Assembly (NCBI GenBank): GCA_018055565.1
Contig: JAGPHI010000081.1
Location: 1-5,758 of the forward strand
Reading direction: 5' to 3'
Length of the DNA: 5,758 bases
Origin: Oscillospiraceae bacterium
Lineage (GTDB): Bacteria; Bacillota; Clostridia; Oscillospirales; Ruminococcaceae
Shown one piece after another: positions 5,741 to 5,758 of this stretch. How positions within the stretch are numbered: the first letter of the stretch is position 1; every line of letters begins with the position of its first letter. Made by a program: the position numbers and the translations under genes. Below the pieces are notes generated by a model, which worked only from the letters and a program-made list of their open reading frames with translations, made no database searches and was not told the DNA's origin.

Positions 5741-5758
5741 TAGCGTTTGAAGGGGTAA

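Noticed and set aside
5697..5758. An intact tRNA-Arg running off the right edge
   Set aside because: The 5' anticodon stem does not pair with GGGCT, and the expected D-arm sequence is missing from the 18 bases available, so the edge of the window does not explain the missing half.

Overview
The window looks like chromosome of an anaerobic Clostridia-type Firmicute (inference). Grounds seen in the sequence: strong AGGAGG-type ribosome binding sites, a clostridial 2[4Fe-4S] ferredoxin, and a KDPG aldolase carrying an extra C-terminal VOC-like domain, as I recall from Firmicutes. Coding DNA is moderate in G+C and the spacers are AT-rich. No species can be named.

Layout. Bases 1-77 show no gene. 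A sigma-A-type promoter (78-105) and a perfect 15-bp palindrome just downstream of the expected transcription start (120-134) lead into a two-gene operon: kdgA-like aldolase (166-1128) and kdgK (1158-2183). Together they turn 2-keto-3-deoxygluconate into KDPG and then pyruvate plus glyceraldehyde-3-phosphate, the last steps of uronate, pectin or alginate breakdown. The palindrome resembles IclR/KdgR-family operators, so induction by the pathway intermediate is the simplest model. A 20-bp hairpin terminator closes the operon.

After an AT-rich spacer with two promoter-like elements comes a 675-residue membrane diguanylate cyclase (sensor domain, HAMP, PAS, GGDEF with intact active site and I-site). 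A 99-residue protein resembling Mu gp41-type tail assembly chaperones follows (4707-5006), with no other phage gene in view, and then a very strong terminator.

Bases 5061-5328 have no convincing gene. They hold a degenerate tandem repeat of about 26 bp. A 56-residue 2[4Fe-4S] ferredoxin lies on the minus strand (5329-5499) behind a leader of about 127 nt and an extended -10 promoter.

At the right edge is the 3' part of a tRNA-Arg(CCU), from anticodon loop to CCA, on the minus strand, followed by its terminator. Its 5' side is not tRNA sequence. This is the pattern left at the distal end of an integrated element, so the window probably stops at the border of a mobile element or its remnant lying to the right. 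The tRNA fragment, the tandem repeat and the lone tail-chaperone-like gene are the least ordinary parts; the rest is recognisable metabolism and signalling.
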